NCBI GenBank assembly: GCA_027533385.1
Contig: JAPZUE010000004.1
Coordinates: forward strand, 248,001 to 312,000
Length of the DNA: 64,000 bases
Source of the DNA: Rhizobium sp.
GTDB taxonomy: Bacteria; Pseudomonadota; Alphaproteobacteria; Rhizobiales; Rhizobiaceae
Reading direction: 5' to 3'
The notes under the pieces were generated by a model. The model did not search any database. It was not told where the DNA came from and saw only the letters and a program-made list of their open reading frames with translations. The first letter of the stretch is position 1; each line of letters starts with the position of its first letter. Both the position numbers and the translations under genes were made by a program. Shown piece by piece: positions 55,366 to 64,000 of the stretch.

Positions 55366-56305
55366 CGAAGGCCCCCATGCGTTTGGCGATGGTCAGATAA
55401 ATGCCCATGATCACGATCGGCACGACCGAGAAGGCGGCAGCAAGCGGGATATTGCCGGCGGTGCCCTGCTGGGCATAGACGGCCTGGCCGATGAAAAGCC
55501 TGGAGGTGCCGACGATCTGCGGGATGATGTAATCGCCCATTGTCAGCGAGAAGGTGAAGATCGAGCCAGCGACGATGCCGGGCAGGGCGAGCGGAAAGAG
55601 CACGTGGCGGAAGGTCTGGCCGGAATCGGCGCCAAGGTCGCCCGAGGCTTCGATCAGGTTGCCGGGCACGCGCTCGAGCGCTGCCTGGATTGGCAGGATC
55701 ATGAAGGGCAGCCAGACATAGACGAAGACGATGAAGGTGCCGAGATAGCTGATCGACAGCGAATTGCCGCCGATCACGGGCAAGGCCAGGATCCCGTCGA
55801 GCAGCCAGGTGAGATGCAGTTTCTCGAAGATCCAGGTGAGGATGCCTTCCTTGGCGAGGATCAGCTTCCAGGCATAGACCTTGACGAGATAGCTCGACCA
55901 GAGCGGCAGCATGATGCCGAGATAGAAGACCGCTTTCCAGCGCCCCCGGGCATAACGCGCGGCATAATAGGCGATGGGGAAGGCGATCACTGCCGACACC
56001 AGCGTGACAGCCGCCGACATCAGCAGCGTGCGCAGGATGATGTCGAAATTGGCCGGCTGCAGCAGCTGCCCATAGGTTGCGAGCGTGAATTCGTAATTGA
56101 TCAGGCCGGAGAATTCGTCGATCGAAAAGAAGCTCTGCAGGAGCAGCGCAAAGAGCGAGCCGACATAGATGATGCCGAGCCAGAGCAGGGGCGGCACCAG
56201 CATCAGAACCAGCAGCAGGTTGGGCCTCCGCCAGAACAGATCCGAGAGCCGCCCCATCAGGCCCTGACGGCCAGGGGTAATGGCGGGTGCGGAGATCGCC
56301 GTCAT
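55355..56305 (-). CDS. ydcU: ABC permease, YdcU/PotB type
   Basis: 316 residues, six membrane helices. Motif [38 protein letters not shown] and EAA loop [33 protein letters not shown] overlap of four bases with the ATPase stop shows tight coupling. Confidence 0.85.
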   Translation of the reverse strand: MTAISAPAITPGRQGLMGRLSDLFWRRPNLLLVLMLVPPLLWLGIIYVGSLFALLLQSFFSIDEFSGLINYEFTLATYGQLLQPANFDIILRTLLMSAAVTLVSAVIAFPIAYYAARYARGRWKAVFYLGIMLPLWSSYLVKVYAWKLILAKEGILTWIFEKLHLTWLLDGILALPVIGGNSLSISYLGTFIVFVYVWLPFMILPIQAALERVPGNLIEASGDLGADSGQTFRHVLFPLALPGIVAGSIFTFSLTMGDYIIPQIVGTSRLFIGQAVYAQQGTAGNIPLAAAFSVVPIVIMGIYLTIAKRMGAFDAL

Positions 56306-57291
56306 GCGGCCTCCTCCATATAGTGCAGGTCGGCGGGCGACCAGGCGATGCGGATGCTTTCGCCGCTCTGCGGTGCCGGTTGGCCGGCGGGCAGCGAGAC
56401 GGTGAGGGCGGCCACTGCCGTTTCGACGAAGAGCTTGGTCGAGGCGCCGAGGAAGCTGGTCGAACGCACGGTTGCCTCGACACCGCCGTCCGAGACAATG
56501 CGGATCGCTTCGGGGCGCAGGCTCGTCCAGCGGGCCTCACCGCCGAGCGCCTTCATCGCCTCGGGTGCGATGACATTGGAGGAGCCGACGAAATCGGCGA
56601 CGAAGCGGGTACGGGGGCGGTTGTAGATCTCGTGCGGCGTGCCGGCCTGGACGATCTTGCCGTCGTTGAAGACGGCAACGCGGTCGGCCATGGACAGAGC
56701 TTCACCCTGGTCGTGGGTGACGAAGACGAAGGTGATGCCGAGCGAGCGCTGCAGGCTTTTCAGCTCCTCCTGCATCTGTTCGCGCAGCTTCAAGTCCAGC
56801 GCGCCAAGCGGCTCGTCGAGCAGCAGCACCTTGGGCTTGTTCACCAGCGCGCGGGCAAGGGCCACGCGCTGGCGCTGGCCGCCGGAGAGCTGGCCGGGCT
56901 TGCGGGCGCCGTAGCCTGGTAGCTTGACCATTTCCAGCGCCTTCTCGGCCTCACGGTGGCGTTCGGCCTTGGCGACGCCCTTGACCATCAGGCCATAGGC
57001 GACGTTGTCGAGAATGTTCAAATGCGGGAAGAGGGCATAGTCCTGGAAGACCGTGTTGACGTTGCGTCGATAGGGCGGCACGCCCTCGGCGGTCTCGCCA
57101 AAGATCTCGATATGGCCTGCGGTCGGCTGTTCGAAGCCGGCGATCAGGCGCAGGCAGGTCGTCTTGCCGGAGCCGGATGGGCCGAGCATGGCGAAGAATT
57201 CGCCTGGCTCGACGGTCAGGTCGACGGCATCGACGGCTTTCACGCTGCCGAAATGGCGCGAGACCTTCGAGAAGGAGACGGCTGCGGTCAT
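56302..57291 (-). CDS. ydcT: ABC transporter ATP-binding protein, YdcT/PotA type
   Basis: 329 residues. Walker A GPSGSGKTTCLR, FQDYALFPHLNILDNVAYGL, signature [21 protein letters not shown], Walker B LLLDEPLGALDLK, switch His in FVTHDQGEALSMADR, and a TOBE domain at the end. Powers the polyamine-type importer. Confidence 0.9.
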   Translation of the reverse strand: MTAAVSFSKVSRHFGSVKAVDAVDLTVEPGEFFAMLGPSGSGKTTCLRLIAGFEQPTAGHIEIFGETAEGVPPYRRNVNTVFQDYALFPHLNILDNVAYGLMVKGVAKAERHREAEKALEMVKLPGYGARKPGQLSGGQRQRVALARALVNKPKVLLLDEPLGALDLKLREQMQEELKSLQRSLGITFVFVTHDQGEALSMADRVAVFNDGKIVQAGTPHEIYNRPRTRFVADFVGSSNVIAPEAMKALGGEARWTSLRPEAIRIVSDGGVEATVRSTSFLGASTKLFVETAVAALTVSLPAGQPAPQSGESIRIAWSPADLHYMEEAA

Positions 57292-57314
57292 GGGGACTCC
57301 AGAGTTGCTTTATG

Positions 57315-57469
57315 GCCCCTCATCCGCCTGCCGGCACCTTCTCCCCGCAGGCGGGGAGAAGGACGTGCTTCCGCCGGCCTCGCAAAGCGTCGGCTGGCAG
57401 CAATCAGAGCGGTGGCTTCGGGGCAAGTCCCCTCTCCCCGTTCACGGGGAGAGGGTTAGGGTGAGGGGC
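57315..57469. repeat. Palindromic intergenic repeat, copy 2
   Basis: 155 bp bounded by GCCCCTCA (57315-57322) and TGAGGGGC (57462-57469). The left part is nearly identical to copy 1 at 30625-30734. It contains hairpins CCTTCTCCCCGC/GCGGGGAGAAGG and CCCTCTCCCC/GGGGAGAGGG separated by a longer spacer. It sits inside the operon between binding-protein and ATPase genes and may tune their relative mRNA levels. Confidence 0.8.
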
Positions 57470-57488
57470 AAATGCCCCGATGACAAGA

Positions 57489-58646
57489 TCAACGTCCGCC
57501 GATCACGCCGATGTAGTCGGATACCCAGCGGTGGTAGGGGACGCATTCGCCCTGGCTTTCGCATTTGGAGACCGGGGTCTTCCAGAACTTGATCTTCTCG
57601 AAGTTGTCGAAGCCGTTGCGGGCGCAGCCTTCGTCGGTCAGGAGCGCATTGCCCTTGCAGGCGGCGGGAACCGAGGGAACCGTGCCGAACCAGGCGGAAA
57701 CGTCACCCTGGACCTTGGGCGAGAGCGAATGCTCCATCCACATATAAGCGCAGTTCGGGTGCTCGCTGTCGACATGCAGCATGGTGGTGTCGGCCCAGCC
57801 AGTGACGCCTTCCTTCGGGAATACGGAGGCGATGGGCTGGTCGGCCTTCAGGAGGTTGACCTGGAAGGGCCAGGAGCCGGAGGCGACAACGCCTTCATTC
57901 TTGAAGTCGTCGATCTGGATGAAGGCGTCGTGCCAGTAGCGGCTGACCAGCGTGCGCTGGACGCGCAGGAGATCAAGGGCTGCCTTGTACTGGTCTTCGT
58001 TCAGCTCGTAGGGGTCCTTGATACCGAGTTCCGGCTTGTGGAACATCAGGTAATTGGCGGCATCTGCCACATGGATCGGGCCATCATAGGCCTGGATGCG
58101 GCCCTTGTTCGACTTGCCGTCGGCGAGCGTCACTTCCTCGAACACGACGTTCCAGCTGTCGGGCGCTTTGTCGCCAAAGGCCTTGGTGTTGTACATCAGG
58201 ACGTTCGGGCCCCAGACGTAAGGCGTGCCATAGTGGACGCCGTCCTTGGTGTGCCAGGGGGCGTTCTGCAGGCGCTCGTCGATCGTGCTCCAGGAGGGGA
58301 TGAGGGCCGTGTTGATTGGCTGGACGCGCTTGCCGGCCACGAGACGCAGCGACGCGTCGCCCGAGGCGGTGACGAGGTCGAAGCCGCCTTCGTTCATCAG
58401 GGCGACCATTTCATCCGAGGTGGCGGCGGTCTTGACCGACACCATGCAGCCGGTCTTCTTCTCGAATTCGGTGACCCAGTCGAAATTCTTGTCGGTTTCG
58501 CCGCGCTCGATATAGCCGGCCCAGGCAACGATGGACAGCGCGCCTTCGCCAGGGCCGAGCTCCTTCAGGGGCTCCTGGGCGACGGCCGCAGAGGTAAAAC
58601 TCAGTACGGTGGCAAGGACAGTGCAAGACTTCAGAAGAGATTTCAT
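57489..58646 (-). CDS. ydcS: ABC transporter binding protein, YdcS/PotD family
   Basis: 385 residues. The signal peptide MKSLLKSCTVLATVLSFTSAAVA precedes GEGALSIVAWAGYIERGETDKNFDWV, which resembles E. coli YdcS. Typical segments follow: GFDLVTASGDASLRLVAGKRVQPIN and GTPYVWGPNVLMYNTKAFG. It heads an operon in the order ydcS-T-U-V-patD, so putrescine or a related diamine is the likely ligand. ATG 58646 is chosen by the signal peptide. Confidence 0.88.
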   Translation of the reverse strand: MKSLLKSCTVLATVLSFTSAAVAQEPLKELGPGEGALSIVAWAGYIERGETDKNFDWVTEFEKKTGCMVSVKTAATSDEMVALMNEGGFDLVTASGDASLRLVAGKRVQPINTALIPSWSTIDERLQNAPWHTKDGVHYGTPYVWGPNVLMYNTKAFGDKAPDSWNVVFEEVTLADGKSNKGRIQAYDGPIHVADAANYLMFHKPELGIKDPYELNEDQYKAALDLLRVQRTLVSRYWHDAFIQIDDFKNEGVVASGSWPFQVNLLKADQPIASVFPKEGVTGWADTTMLHVDSEHPNCAYMWMEHSLSPKVQGDVSAWFGTVPSVPAACKGNALLTDEGCARNGFDNFEKIKFWKTPVSKCESQGECVPYHRWVSDYIGVIGGR

Positions 58647-58872
58647 CGCGAGGTCTCCCGGTTGTGAGGGCCGCATTTTTGCTGGCCATTTGTTCCCGGA
58701 TGAAAGGTTGCCGCGAATTAACCGCATTCGCAAATTCATTCGTCAGAATGTCGGTATCGGTTTTTCCGAATGCAGATTTGATGGGTGTATTTTTGGGTTT
58801 TACAAATTTCAGGTTGTTTTTTGATTTTGTGTGCCTAAGCTTCCTTTGGGGCAATCAGGTAAGATTTGGGCG
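58647..58872. other. AT-richer gap before the FRG gene
   Basis: 226 bp. Base composition drops sharply towards AT (about 58785-58830: TTTTTGGGTTTTACAAATTT, then TTTTTTGATTTTG). It must include the ydcS promoter (minus) and probably the FRG operon promoter (plus); neither can be read with confidence. Confidence 0.4.
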
Positions 58873-59583
58873 ATGGTTACTCGGTACACTAGGGGGCCGA
58901 CATGGTTCGATTTTCTGGAGCAAATCAGTGGCTGCAATGATGGCCGCTGGTACTTCAGGGGGCAGAGCGACAAAGACTGGCCTTTGCAGCCGGGGGTTGG
59001 CCGTCAGGACAAGCTTGGGCTCTCAGCCTACAGTCTTGATGACGAACTACGCCTGTTCCGTGATTTCAAGATCGAAGTGCTTCGCTTTCATTCGGACATA
59101 AATACGGATCTCGAACTTCTGGCTTTGGCGCAGCACCATCGCCTGCCAACTCGTTTGCTCGACTGGACGGAGAATCCTCTCGTGGCCGCCTGGTTTGCGT
59201 GCAATGACGAAACCGATGGCAGAACCGGTCGAATACACATGATCTACTCCGCTCAGGACCAGATCGATGCCGCGCCTGACCTCAATCCGTTTGATGCCGT
59301 AGAAGGCACGCCTGTGACACTCGTGCGCGTGCCCGGTCGCGCTGCTCGGATCACGGCGCAACAGGGGATTTTCTCTCTTCACCCCAATCCGGTCGATCAC
59401 TGGGAACCCTGGGCCGTGCAAGATCCGGACTTGCCGCCATCATACCTCTTTATTGACATACCGCCGGAAGAAAAGCCGTTTTTCTGCCAAATGCTGCATA
59501 TTCTGGGCATCAATCACTCCAGAATGATGGGCGGGTTGGACGGTGTCTGTGATACACTCTCGCGGCGCTACAAGGAGCGATGA
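58873..59583 (+). CDS. FRG-domain protein
   Basis: 236 residues from ATG 58873; GTG 58831 would add 14. The domain name motif is present as RWYFRGQSDKDWPLQPG, followed by LALAQHHRLPTRLLDWTENPLVAAWFAC, the conserved core of FRG proteins. The C-terminal half has IDIPPEEKPFFCQMLHILGINHSRMMGG. The FRG domain is found in phage, plasmid and defence-island proteins; its biochemistry is not established to my knowledge. It is the first gene of a two-gene unit; the next ATG comes one base after the stop and its ribosome site (AAGGAG) lies inside this gene. Confidence 0.85.
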   Translation: MVTRYTRGPTWFDFLEQISGCNDGRWYFRGQSDKDWPLQPGVGRQDKLGLSAYSLDDELRLFRDFKIEVLRFHSDINTDLELLALAQHHRLPTRLLDWTENPLVAAWFACNDETDGRTGRIHMIYSAQDQIDAAPDLNPFDAVEGTPVTLVRVPGRAARITAQQGIFSLHPNPVDHWEPWAVQDPDLPPSYLFIDIPPEEKPFFCQMLHILGINHSRMMGGLDGVCDTLSRRYKER

Positions 59584-59584
59584 C

Positions 59585-60073
59585 ATGACAGCAGATACTG
59601 GTGCAGTCTCTTCGCGCATCCAGAGCACAATCGTTCACCATCCGGAACAGGAGGGTAACCGCGTTGTTCGGTTGAAGTCTTCGGGCCATTCGCCCATTAA
59701 GCGAATATTAGAAGATGCCGCACACACTCCACCGAGCGAAACGGTTTACAAAGCCATGACCAGAGAACGGGTTCAGAACAGAGTAGCCGATGCGGTACGG
59801 GGCCTGGACAGGCAGACGGTGGAAAAACTTGCGGATTTCACCAAGTTTGTTCCTGATGCCCGCCTCGTGACCGTCGAAGTGGAAAGCACGTCGTTTGACA
59901 TCGAAAGCGATGGTCAGTTCAAAGGACGTGCGAATCTTCTTGTGCGTGTGCCGTTTAAGGGCTTCGGCGGGAAAGTCTCTTCCACGTTGGCCTCGTTGGC
60001 GATTCCGACCTATGTTCAAGGCTCCGTGTCAGACAGCGGTGTTTCGGTTCAGCAGATCCTGATCCGCGACTGA
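59585..60073 (+). CDS. Unknown partner of the FRG protein
   Basis: 162 residues; family not recognised. The N-terminus is polar (TADTGAVSSRIQSTIVHHPEQEG), the middle helical (TVYKAMTRERVQNRVADAVRGL) and the C-terminal half beta-rich (RLVTVEVESTSFDIESDGQFKGRANLLVRVPF). No membrane helix or signal. AAGGAG seven bases before the ATG lies within the end of the FRG gene, so the two are translationally coupled. Codon use matches the FRG gene more than its neighbours. Could be an antitoxin, a chaperone or an effector. Confidence 0.7.
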   Translation: MTADTGAVSSRIQSTIVHHPEQEGNRVVRLKSSGHSPIKRILEDAAHTPPSETVYKAMTRERVQNRVADAVRGLDRQTVEKLADFTKFVPDARLVTVEVESTSFDIESDGQFKGRANLLVRVPFKGFGGKVSSTLASLAIPTYVQGSVSDSGVSVQQILIRD

Positions 60074-60082
60074 GCGCTTACC

Positions 60083-60991
60083 TCACCTGACCCGCCCACT
60101 GCGGCTCGCCTCGGCGATCCCTACAAAATCCCGCGCGGATTGCGGCAGGCTCGAGCCCTTGCGCCAGACCATGCCGACCTGCACCACAGGCAGGGCGCCT
60201 GACACATCGCGACTTTCGATGCGGTCGCCTTCCAGCGACCAGGGGCGATAGACGAGGTCCGGCAACAGGGCCACGCCGGCGCCGGTGGCGACCAGGCTGC
60301 GGACCGCTTCCACCGAGCGGGTGCGGAAGGCGACATGCGGGCGGGCGCCGAGCGCCGAGAGCAGCTTGCCGGTGTTCTCCTCGATTTCGTCGACCGTCAG
60401 CATGATCAGCGGCTCGCGGGCGATGTCCTGCACGGAAATGATGTCCGCCGAAACCAGCGGATGGCCAATGGGCAGCCAGAGGCGGTAGGGCGAGGTTTCC
60501 AGGATCTCGGCCTGCAGCGCCAGTCGGTCGCGCAGGTTGGAGATGACCATCACCGCGACATCGAGTTCGCCACCGATCAGCAGGTGTTCGAGATAGGAGC
60601 CGTTGTCCTCGATGGCGGAAACCTCGACGCCCGGGCTGGCGCGGCGATAGCGGGCGAGCAGGTCCGACAAAACGTAGCCGGCGACGAGCGAGGTGACGCC
60701 GATATTGAGCGTGCCGCCGGTGCTGTTCTGGGTCTCGGTGAAGACGTTGCGGGCATCCGAGACATCCGCGAGGATTTTGGTTGCGTGGCGGAGGAACTGG
60801 TGGCCGTTATAGGTGATGGTCAGGCCGCGCGGATGGCGCTCGAAGAGTTCGACGCCGAGATCGCCCTCGAGTTCCTTGATCGCTTCGGTGACCGAAGACT
60901 GGGAGATCGAAAGGTTCTGGGCCGCACGCGTGACCGATCCCTGTTCGGCGACGGCGACGAAATACTGCAATTGGCGGAAGGTGAAGGCCAT
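60083..60991 (-). CDS. LysR-family transcriptional regulator
   Basis: 302 residues. Helix-turn-helix FRQLQYFVAVAEQGSVTRAAQNLSISQSSVTEAIKELE, followed by the periplasmic-binding-like effector domain (about 90-300; GVTSLVAGYVLSDLLARYRRASP, TGAGVALLPDLV). ATG 60991 is the usual LysR start; ATG 61006 and a longer frame exist. It converges on the FRG operon with nine bases between stops, and is divergent from the EamA transporter, a plausible target. Confidence 0.88.
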   Translation of the reverse strand: MAFTFRQLQYFVAVAEQGSVTRAAQNLSISQSSVTEAIKELEGDLGVELFERHPRGLTITYNGHQFLRHATKILADVSDARNVFTETQNSTGGTLNIGVTSLVAGYVLSDLLARYRRASPGVEVSAIEDNGSYLEHLLIGGELDVAVMVISNLRDRLALQAEILETSPYRLWLPIGHPLVSADIISVQDIAREPLIMLTVDEIEENTGKLLSALGARPHVAFRTRSVEAVRSLVATGAGVALLPDLVYRPWSLEGDRIESRDVSGALPVVQVGMVWRKGSSLPQSARDFVGIAEASRSGRVR

Positions 60992-61163
60992 GGCCTTTTG
61001 AAGCATGGAGACTGCTGCTAGGCAAGGCATGTCATATACCTGTCCGCTTGCATGTCTGCCGTGCATTTGTGGGCTAGGAAAACCGGGCGACGCGTGTACG
61101 ATCATGCTGCTCGCTTCGTGTCTTGTCGGCGGGTCCTTCCTGTTCAGGCCATTGTTGCACATC

Positions 61164-62060
61164 ATGAAATCGACGCCACTTGGCTACAGCTTTACGTTTC
61201 TGGCTTTTTCCGTCTTTGCCATTCAGGACGGTCTTTCGAAGCATCTCGGCCAGGACTATTCGCCGGTCCAGGTGGCTATGGTGCGCTTCTGGGCCTTTCT
61301 CGTTTTCGCTCTGTTCATGGCATACCATAGTCCTGGGGGGATCAGGGCTGCCGTCAACAGCAAACGACCTTGGCTTCAGTGCCTGCGGGGGCTGCTCCTT
61401 TTCGTGCAGATACTGATTTCGGTGACGGCCTTCGTCCATGTGGGGCTGGCGCAAAGCCAAGCGATTTTTGCCGCAACGCCGATTTTTGTCGCGCTGCTGT
61501 CGATGCCGGTGCTGGGCGAACGTGTGGGCTGGCGGCGTTGGACAGCCATCCTGGTGGGGCTGATCGGTGTTGTGGTGATGCTTGCCCCGACCGGCAACGG
61601 TGTCAGCCCCTACATGATCCTGCCGCTGATCTGCGCCGTCATGGGCGCTGTCTATGGAATTGCCACTCGGCTGGTCAGCCGCGATGATGCCCCGGCGACG
61701 AGCTTCTTCTATCTTGGCTTTGTCGGTTTCGTCTGCGCCACCATCCTTGGTCCATTCTACTGGATCCCGTTTACCGCCGTTGACTGGGCCTGGATGGCGG
61801 GGCTTTGCTGCACCGGTATCATCGGGCATTTCGCTCTGATAAAGGCCTATGGCAATCTCGACGCAGTGCTTGTCCAGCCGATCTCCTATTGGCAGTTGGT
61901 GCTCGGCGCCATCCTTGCGGTGGCGGTGTTTGGCGAGGTGCTCAAGTGGAACACGGTGGTCGGCTCGATCATCGTCGTTGGAGCCGGCCTCTTTACCGTC
62001 TGGCGGGAATGGGTGGTGTCGCGTCGTGTTAGACGATCGGAGGAGGAGGCGCGGCTCTAG
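61164..62060 (+). CDS. EamA/DMT-family transporter
   Basis: 298 residues, about ten membrane helices in two EamA repeats. Features: FTFLAFSVFAIQDGLSKHLGQDYSPVQVAMVRFW, SQAIFAATPIFVALLSMPVLGERVGWRRW at the end of repeat one and the parallel AVLVQPISYWQLVLGAILAVAVFGEVL in repeat two. It probably exports a metabolite; the substrate is unknown. ATG 61164 is preferred because the longer frame adds a non-hydrophobic leader. Confidence 0.85.
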   Translation: MKSTPLGYSFTFLAFSVFAIQDGLSKHLGQDYSPVQVAMVRFWAFLVFALFMAYHSPGGIRAAVNSKRPWLQCLRGLLLFVQILISVTAFVHVGLAQSQAIFAATPIFVALLSMPVLGERVGWRRWTAILVGLIGVVVMLAPTGNGVSPYMILPLICAVMGAVYGIATRLVSRDDAPATSFFYLGFVGFVCATILGPFYWIPFTAVDWAWMAGLCCTGIIGHFALIKAYGNLDAVLVQPISYWQLVLGAILAVAVFGEVLKWNTVVGSIIVVGAGLFTVWREWVVSRRVRRSEEEARL

Positions 62061-62081
62061 TCTGTGCCGCGAGCCCGCCCA

Positions 62082-63878
62082 TCAATGCCCTGAGGTTTTG
62101 ACCTGGCCCTCATTTGCCAGTTGCAGCAGAGCCGGCAACCCCAAAGGTGCCACAGGCCTGAAATCAAGCCCGTAGACGCGGCTTGCGCAATCGCGCTTCA
62201 CCCGTTCGATCTGAACCTTCTCGCCGCGAATGCGGGCGCGCAGCAAGGGGTCACGGGTGCCGGTGATTGCCATCGCCTTGTTGACCACCCAGCCATAGGG
62301 TTCGATGCCGGCGCGACGCAGGTCGTCCTGGAGGGCGGATGCTTCCGAGACCGGGGTTGTCTCCGGCAGTGTGACGAGCAGGACGCGGGTGTAGGCTGGA
62401 TCCTGCAGGCGCATCAGCGGTGTCACCATGCGGCCTGGGGCATCCTCGGCGATATGGCGTGTCATCTGGCGATGATACGCGCCGGTTGCGTCGAGAAGCA
62501 GCAGGGTGTGGCCCGTGGGTGCCGTGTCGATGACAACGAAGCTGGTACGAGCTTCGCCGACGACGCGGGCGAAGGCGTGGAAGACGGCAACTTCCTCGGT
62601 GCAGGGCGAGGCGAGATCCTCCCGTAACAGGGCCTTGCCGTCGTCATCGAGATCGCGGCCCTTGGTTGCCATGATCTTTTCGATGTAGCGGGCGGTTTCC
62701 GCCGCCGGGTCTATGCGGTCGACGCTGAGCCCGGGCAGGGCGTCCGCACCGACGACGAAGGAGAGATGGGCTGCCGGATCGGTGGTGGTGAGATGGACCG
62801 TATGGCCGCGAGAGGCCAGCCCGACGGCGACAGCTGCTGCCACGGTCGTCTTGCCGACGCCGCCCTTGCCCATGACCATCACGAGGCCCTTGCCGCTTGC
62901 GGCAATTTCGCCGACCAGCGTCGCGAGACGGGGCAGGGCGGGGTTTTCGAAGGTGTCGTCTGCGGCATCCGCAGGAGGCGTGAGGGCCGTATCGGACAGT
63001 AGTGCGCGAAGTGCGGCAAGCCCGACCATGTCGAAGGGTTTCAGGGCGATCTCGTCTCGGGAGAGCGATGCCAGCGTAGCTGGCAGGTCAGTGAGTGCCT
63101 TCGTTTGTTCTGCCGCGAAGGCCGCGGCCACCTGATCGCTCGGATCGGTTGGTGTAAAACAGCCGTTGACGGCGAGCATCTGGTTGGAAAGTCCGAGTTC
63201 GCAGAGCTCCCCGGCCGTTCTGGCAGCTTCGCGGATCGCGCCGCGATCGGCACGTGTGACGAGCACGATGGTCGTTCGAGCGGAATCACCGAGACAGGCG
63301 AGTGCCTGGCGGAACCTGTCCTCCTGCATTTTTAAGCCTGAATGCGGGCCAAGGCAGGAGGCGCCGCGTTCGTTTGCCTCCAGAAAACCTGTCCAGGCTT
63401 TGGGCAGGCTGAGCAGCCGCGGCGTATGGCCGGTCGGTGCTGTGTCGAAGATGATGTGGTCGAAGCGTGGGTTGTCCTCTGCCAGCAGGCCGACGAATTC
63501 GTCGAAGGCGGCAATCTCGGTGGTGCAGGCGCCGGACAGTTGTTCGCGCACGGTGGCGCGATCCTCGTCGCTCGCATCAGGCGCCATCTGGTCGAGAACG
63601 CGTGCGCGGTATTCCTCGGCGGCGCTCTCCGGGTCGATGTTCATGGCGTAAAGGCGTGGCACACCCGGCACGGGTGTCGGCTCGCTGCCGAGGGTGAGGC
63701 CCAGCATTTCGTCGAGATTGGAGGCCGGATCGGTGCTGACCAGCAGGACGTTGAGGCCCTTGTCGGCGAGCGCAATGGCAGCCGCGCAACTCAGCGAGGT
63801 CTTGCCGACGCCACCCTTGCCGGTGAAAAACAGGTGTCGGGTGGGTTTGTGAAGAAGCTTCATCGTCGACATGGGCAT
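62082..63878 (-). CDS. arsA: ArsA, arsenite/antimonite efflux ATPase with two ATPase halves
   Basis: 598 residues. Two P-loops: FFTGKGGVGKTSLSCA in the first half and VMGKGGVGKTTVAAAV in the second, each followed by DTAPTGHT switch motifs. The three metalloid-binding cysteines of E. coli ArsA have equivalents: SGACTTEIAAF, GASCLGPHSGL and ASPCTEEVAVF. It powers the arsenite channel ArsB or Acr3, which is not in this window. Alternative starts are ATG 63872 and 63863. The partial gene upstream is probably part of the same operon. Confidence 0.93.
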   Translation of the reverse strand: MPMSTMKLLHKPTRHLFFTGKGGVGKTSLSCAAAIALADKGLNVLLVSTDPASNLDEMLGLTLGSEPTPVPGVPRLYAMNIDPESAAEEYRARVLDQMAPDASDEDRATVREQLSGACTTEIAAFDEFVGLLAEDNPRFDHIIFDTAPTGHTPRLLSLPKAWTGFLEANERGASCLGPHSGLKMQEDRFRQALACLGDSARTTIVLVTRADRGAIREAARTAGELCELGLSNQMLAVNGCFTPTDPSDQVAAAFAAEQTKALTDLPATLASLSRDEIALKPFDMVGLAALRALLSDTALTPPADAADDTFENPALPRLATLVGEIAASGKGLVMVMGKGGVGKTTVAAAVAVGLASRGHTVHLTTTDPAAHLSFVVGADALPGLSVDRIDPAAETARYIEKIMATKGRDLDDDGKALLREDLASPCTEEVAVFHAFARVVGEARTSFVVIDTAPTGHTLLLLDATGAYHRQMTRHIAEDAPGRMVTPLMRLQDPAYTRVLLVTLPETTPVSEASALQDDLRRAGIEPYGWVVNKAMAITGTRDPLLRARIRGEKVQIERVKRDCASRVYGLDFRPVAPLGLPALLQLANEGQVKTSGH

Positions 63879-63954
63879 CCATCCTCGCGTTGATGGTCTG
63901 ACCCTAGCCCGCCCTTGCCCTTGCGGACTTGATCCATGCCAAGTGACAGGACGA

Positions 63955-64000
63955 TCAGATGTCTTCTGCTGCGGCGATGCGGTTCACGCTCCTCGCCTGC
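63955..64000 (-). CDS. C-terminal end of an unidentified gene upstream of arsA (cut by window edge)
   Basis: On the minus strand the last 14 codons read QARSVNRIAAAEDI and then TGA. They end 76 bases before arsA in the same direction. In many ars operons arsD precedes arsA, so an ArsD C-terminus is possible, but the fragment has no diagnostic cysteines. Confidence 0.35.
   Translation of the reverse strand, partial: QARSVNRIAAAEDI

Noticed and set aside
63955..64000. Firm assignment of the truncated gene as arsD
   Set aside because: Only 14 residues are visible, without the cysteine pairs of ArsD; position alone is not enough.

Overview
The window looks like chromosomal DNA of an alphaproteobacterium of the Rhizobiales, most likely Rhizobiaceae. 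The basis is the NepR/PhyR/EcfG general stress module, fused PntA plus PntB, many periplasmic-binding ABC importers, and short rhizobial-type palindromic intergenic repeats. Coding density and GC are high. I see no tRNA, rRNA, CRISPR array, insertion sequence or phage gene. The genus is inference; no marker gene is present.

Region by region: 0.1-6.9 kb is a general stress response island. It holds two NepR anti-sigma factors, PhyR, an HWE-family kinase, EcfG, a stand-alone receiver, a Crp/Fnr regulator, two DUF1328 membrane peptides and small unknown genes. Four GGAAC-N16-CGTT promoters and two weaker relatives sit in front of these genes, so the island appears to be wired to its own sigma factor. 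7-11 kb carries proton-translocating transhydrogenase (pntAB) and an outer-membrane barrel. 11-14.5 kb is a sugar-acid module resembling non-phosphorylated L-fucose degradation with an IclR regulator. 14.5-22 kb is a seven-gene minus-strand operon: a polyamine-type ABC importer, then a beta-lactamase-fold hydrolase, a YtcJ-like amidohydrolase and a TetR regulator. It faces an amidase and a membrane dipeptidase (22.4-25 kb). 25-28.9 kb holds an isolated PhnM, AckA and a MaoC-Pta fusion whose MaoC half looks inactive.

29-32.5 kb has a P1-type peptidase, palindromic repeats, PAP2 and an AT-rich orphan membrane gene. 32.6-39.7 kb is an oligopeptide importer (binding protein, two permeases, double ATPase) with an M20 amidohydrolase. 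39.7-48.2 kb is housekeeping and regulatory: nitrilase, EI24, glyoxalase and TetR with a tandem operator, endonuclease III, alkyltransferase, SorC regulator, transaldolase, GFA protein. 48.7-52.3 kb encodes a 1220-residue protein made almost wholly of 152 octapeptide units, with a higher-order period of 17 octads. This is the most unusual object in the window. 53-58.6 kb is a ydcSTUV-patD-like polyamine/GABA operon in the same order as in E. coli. 58.9-60.1 kb is a compact AT-richer pair, an FRG-domain protein plus an unknown partner. The window ends with LysR, EamA and a double-ATPase ArsA.

Overall the window combines stress control with broad scavenging of amines, amides, peptides and sugar acids, as expected of a soil or plant-associated heterotroph.
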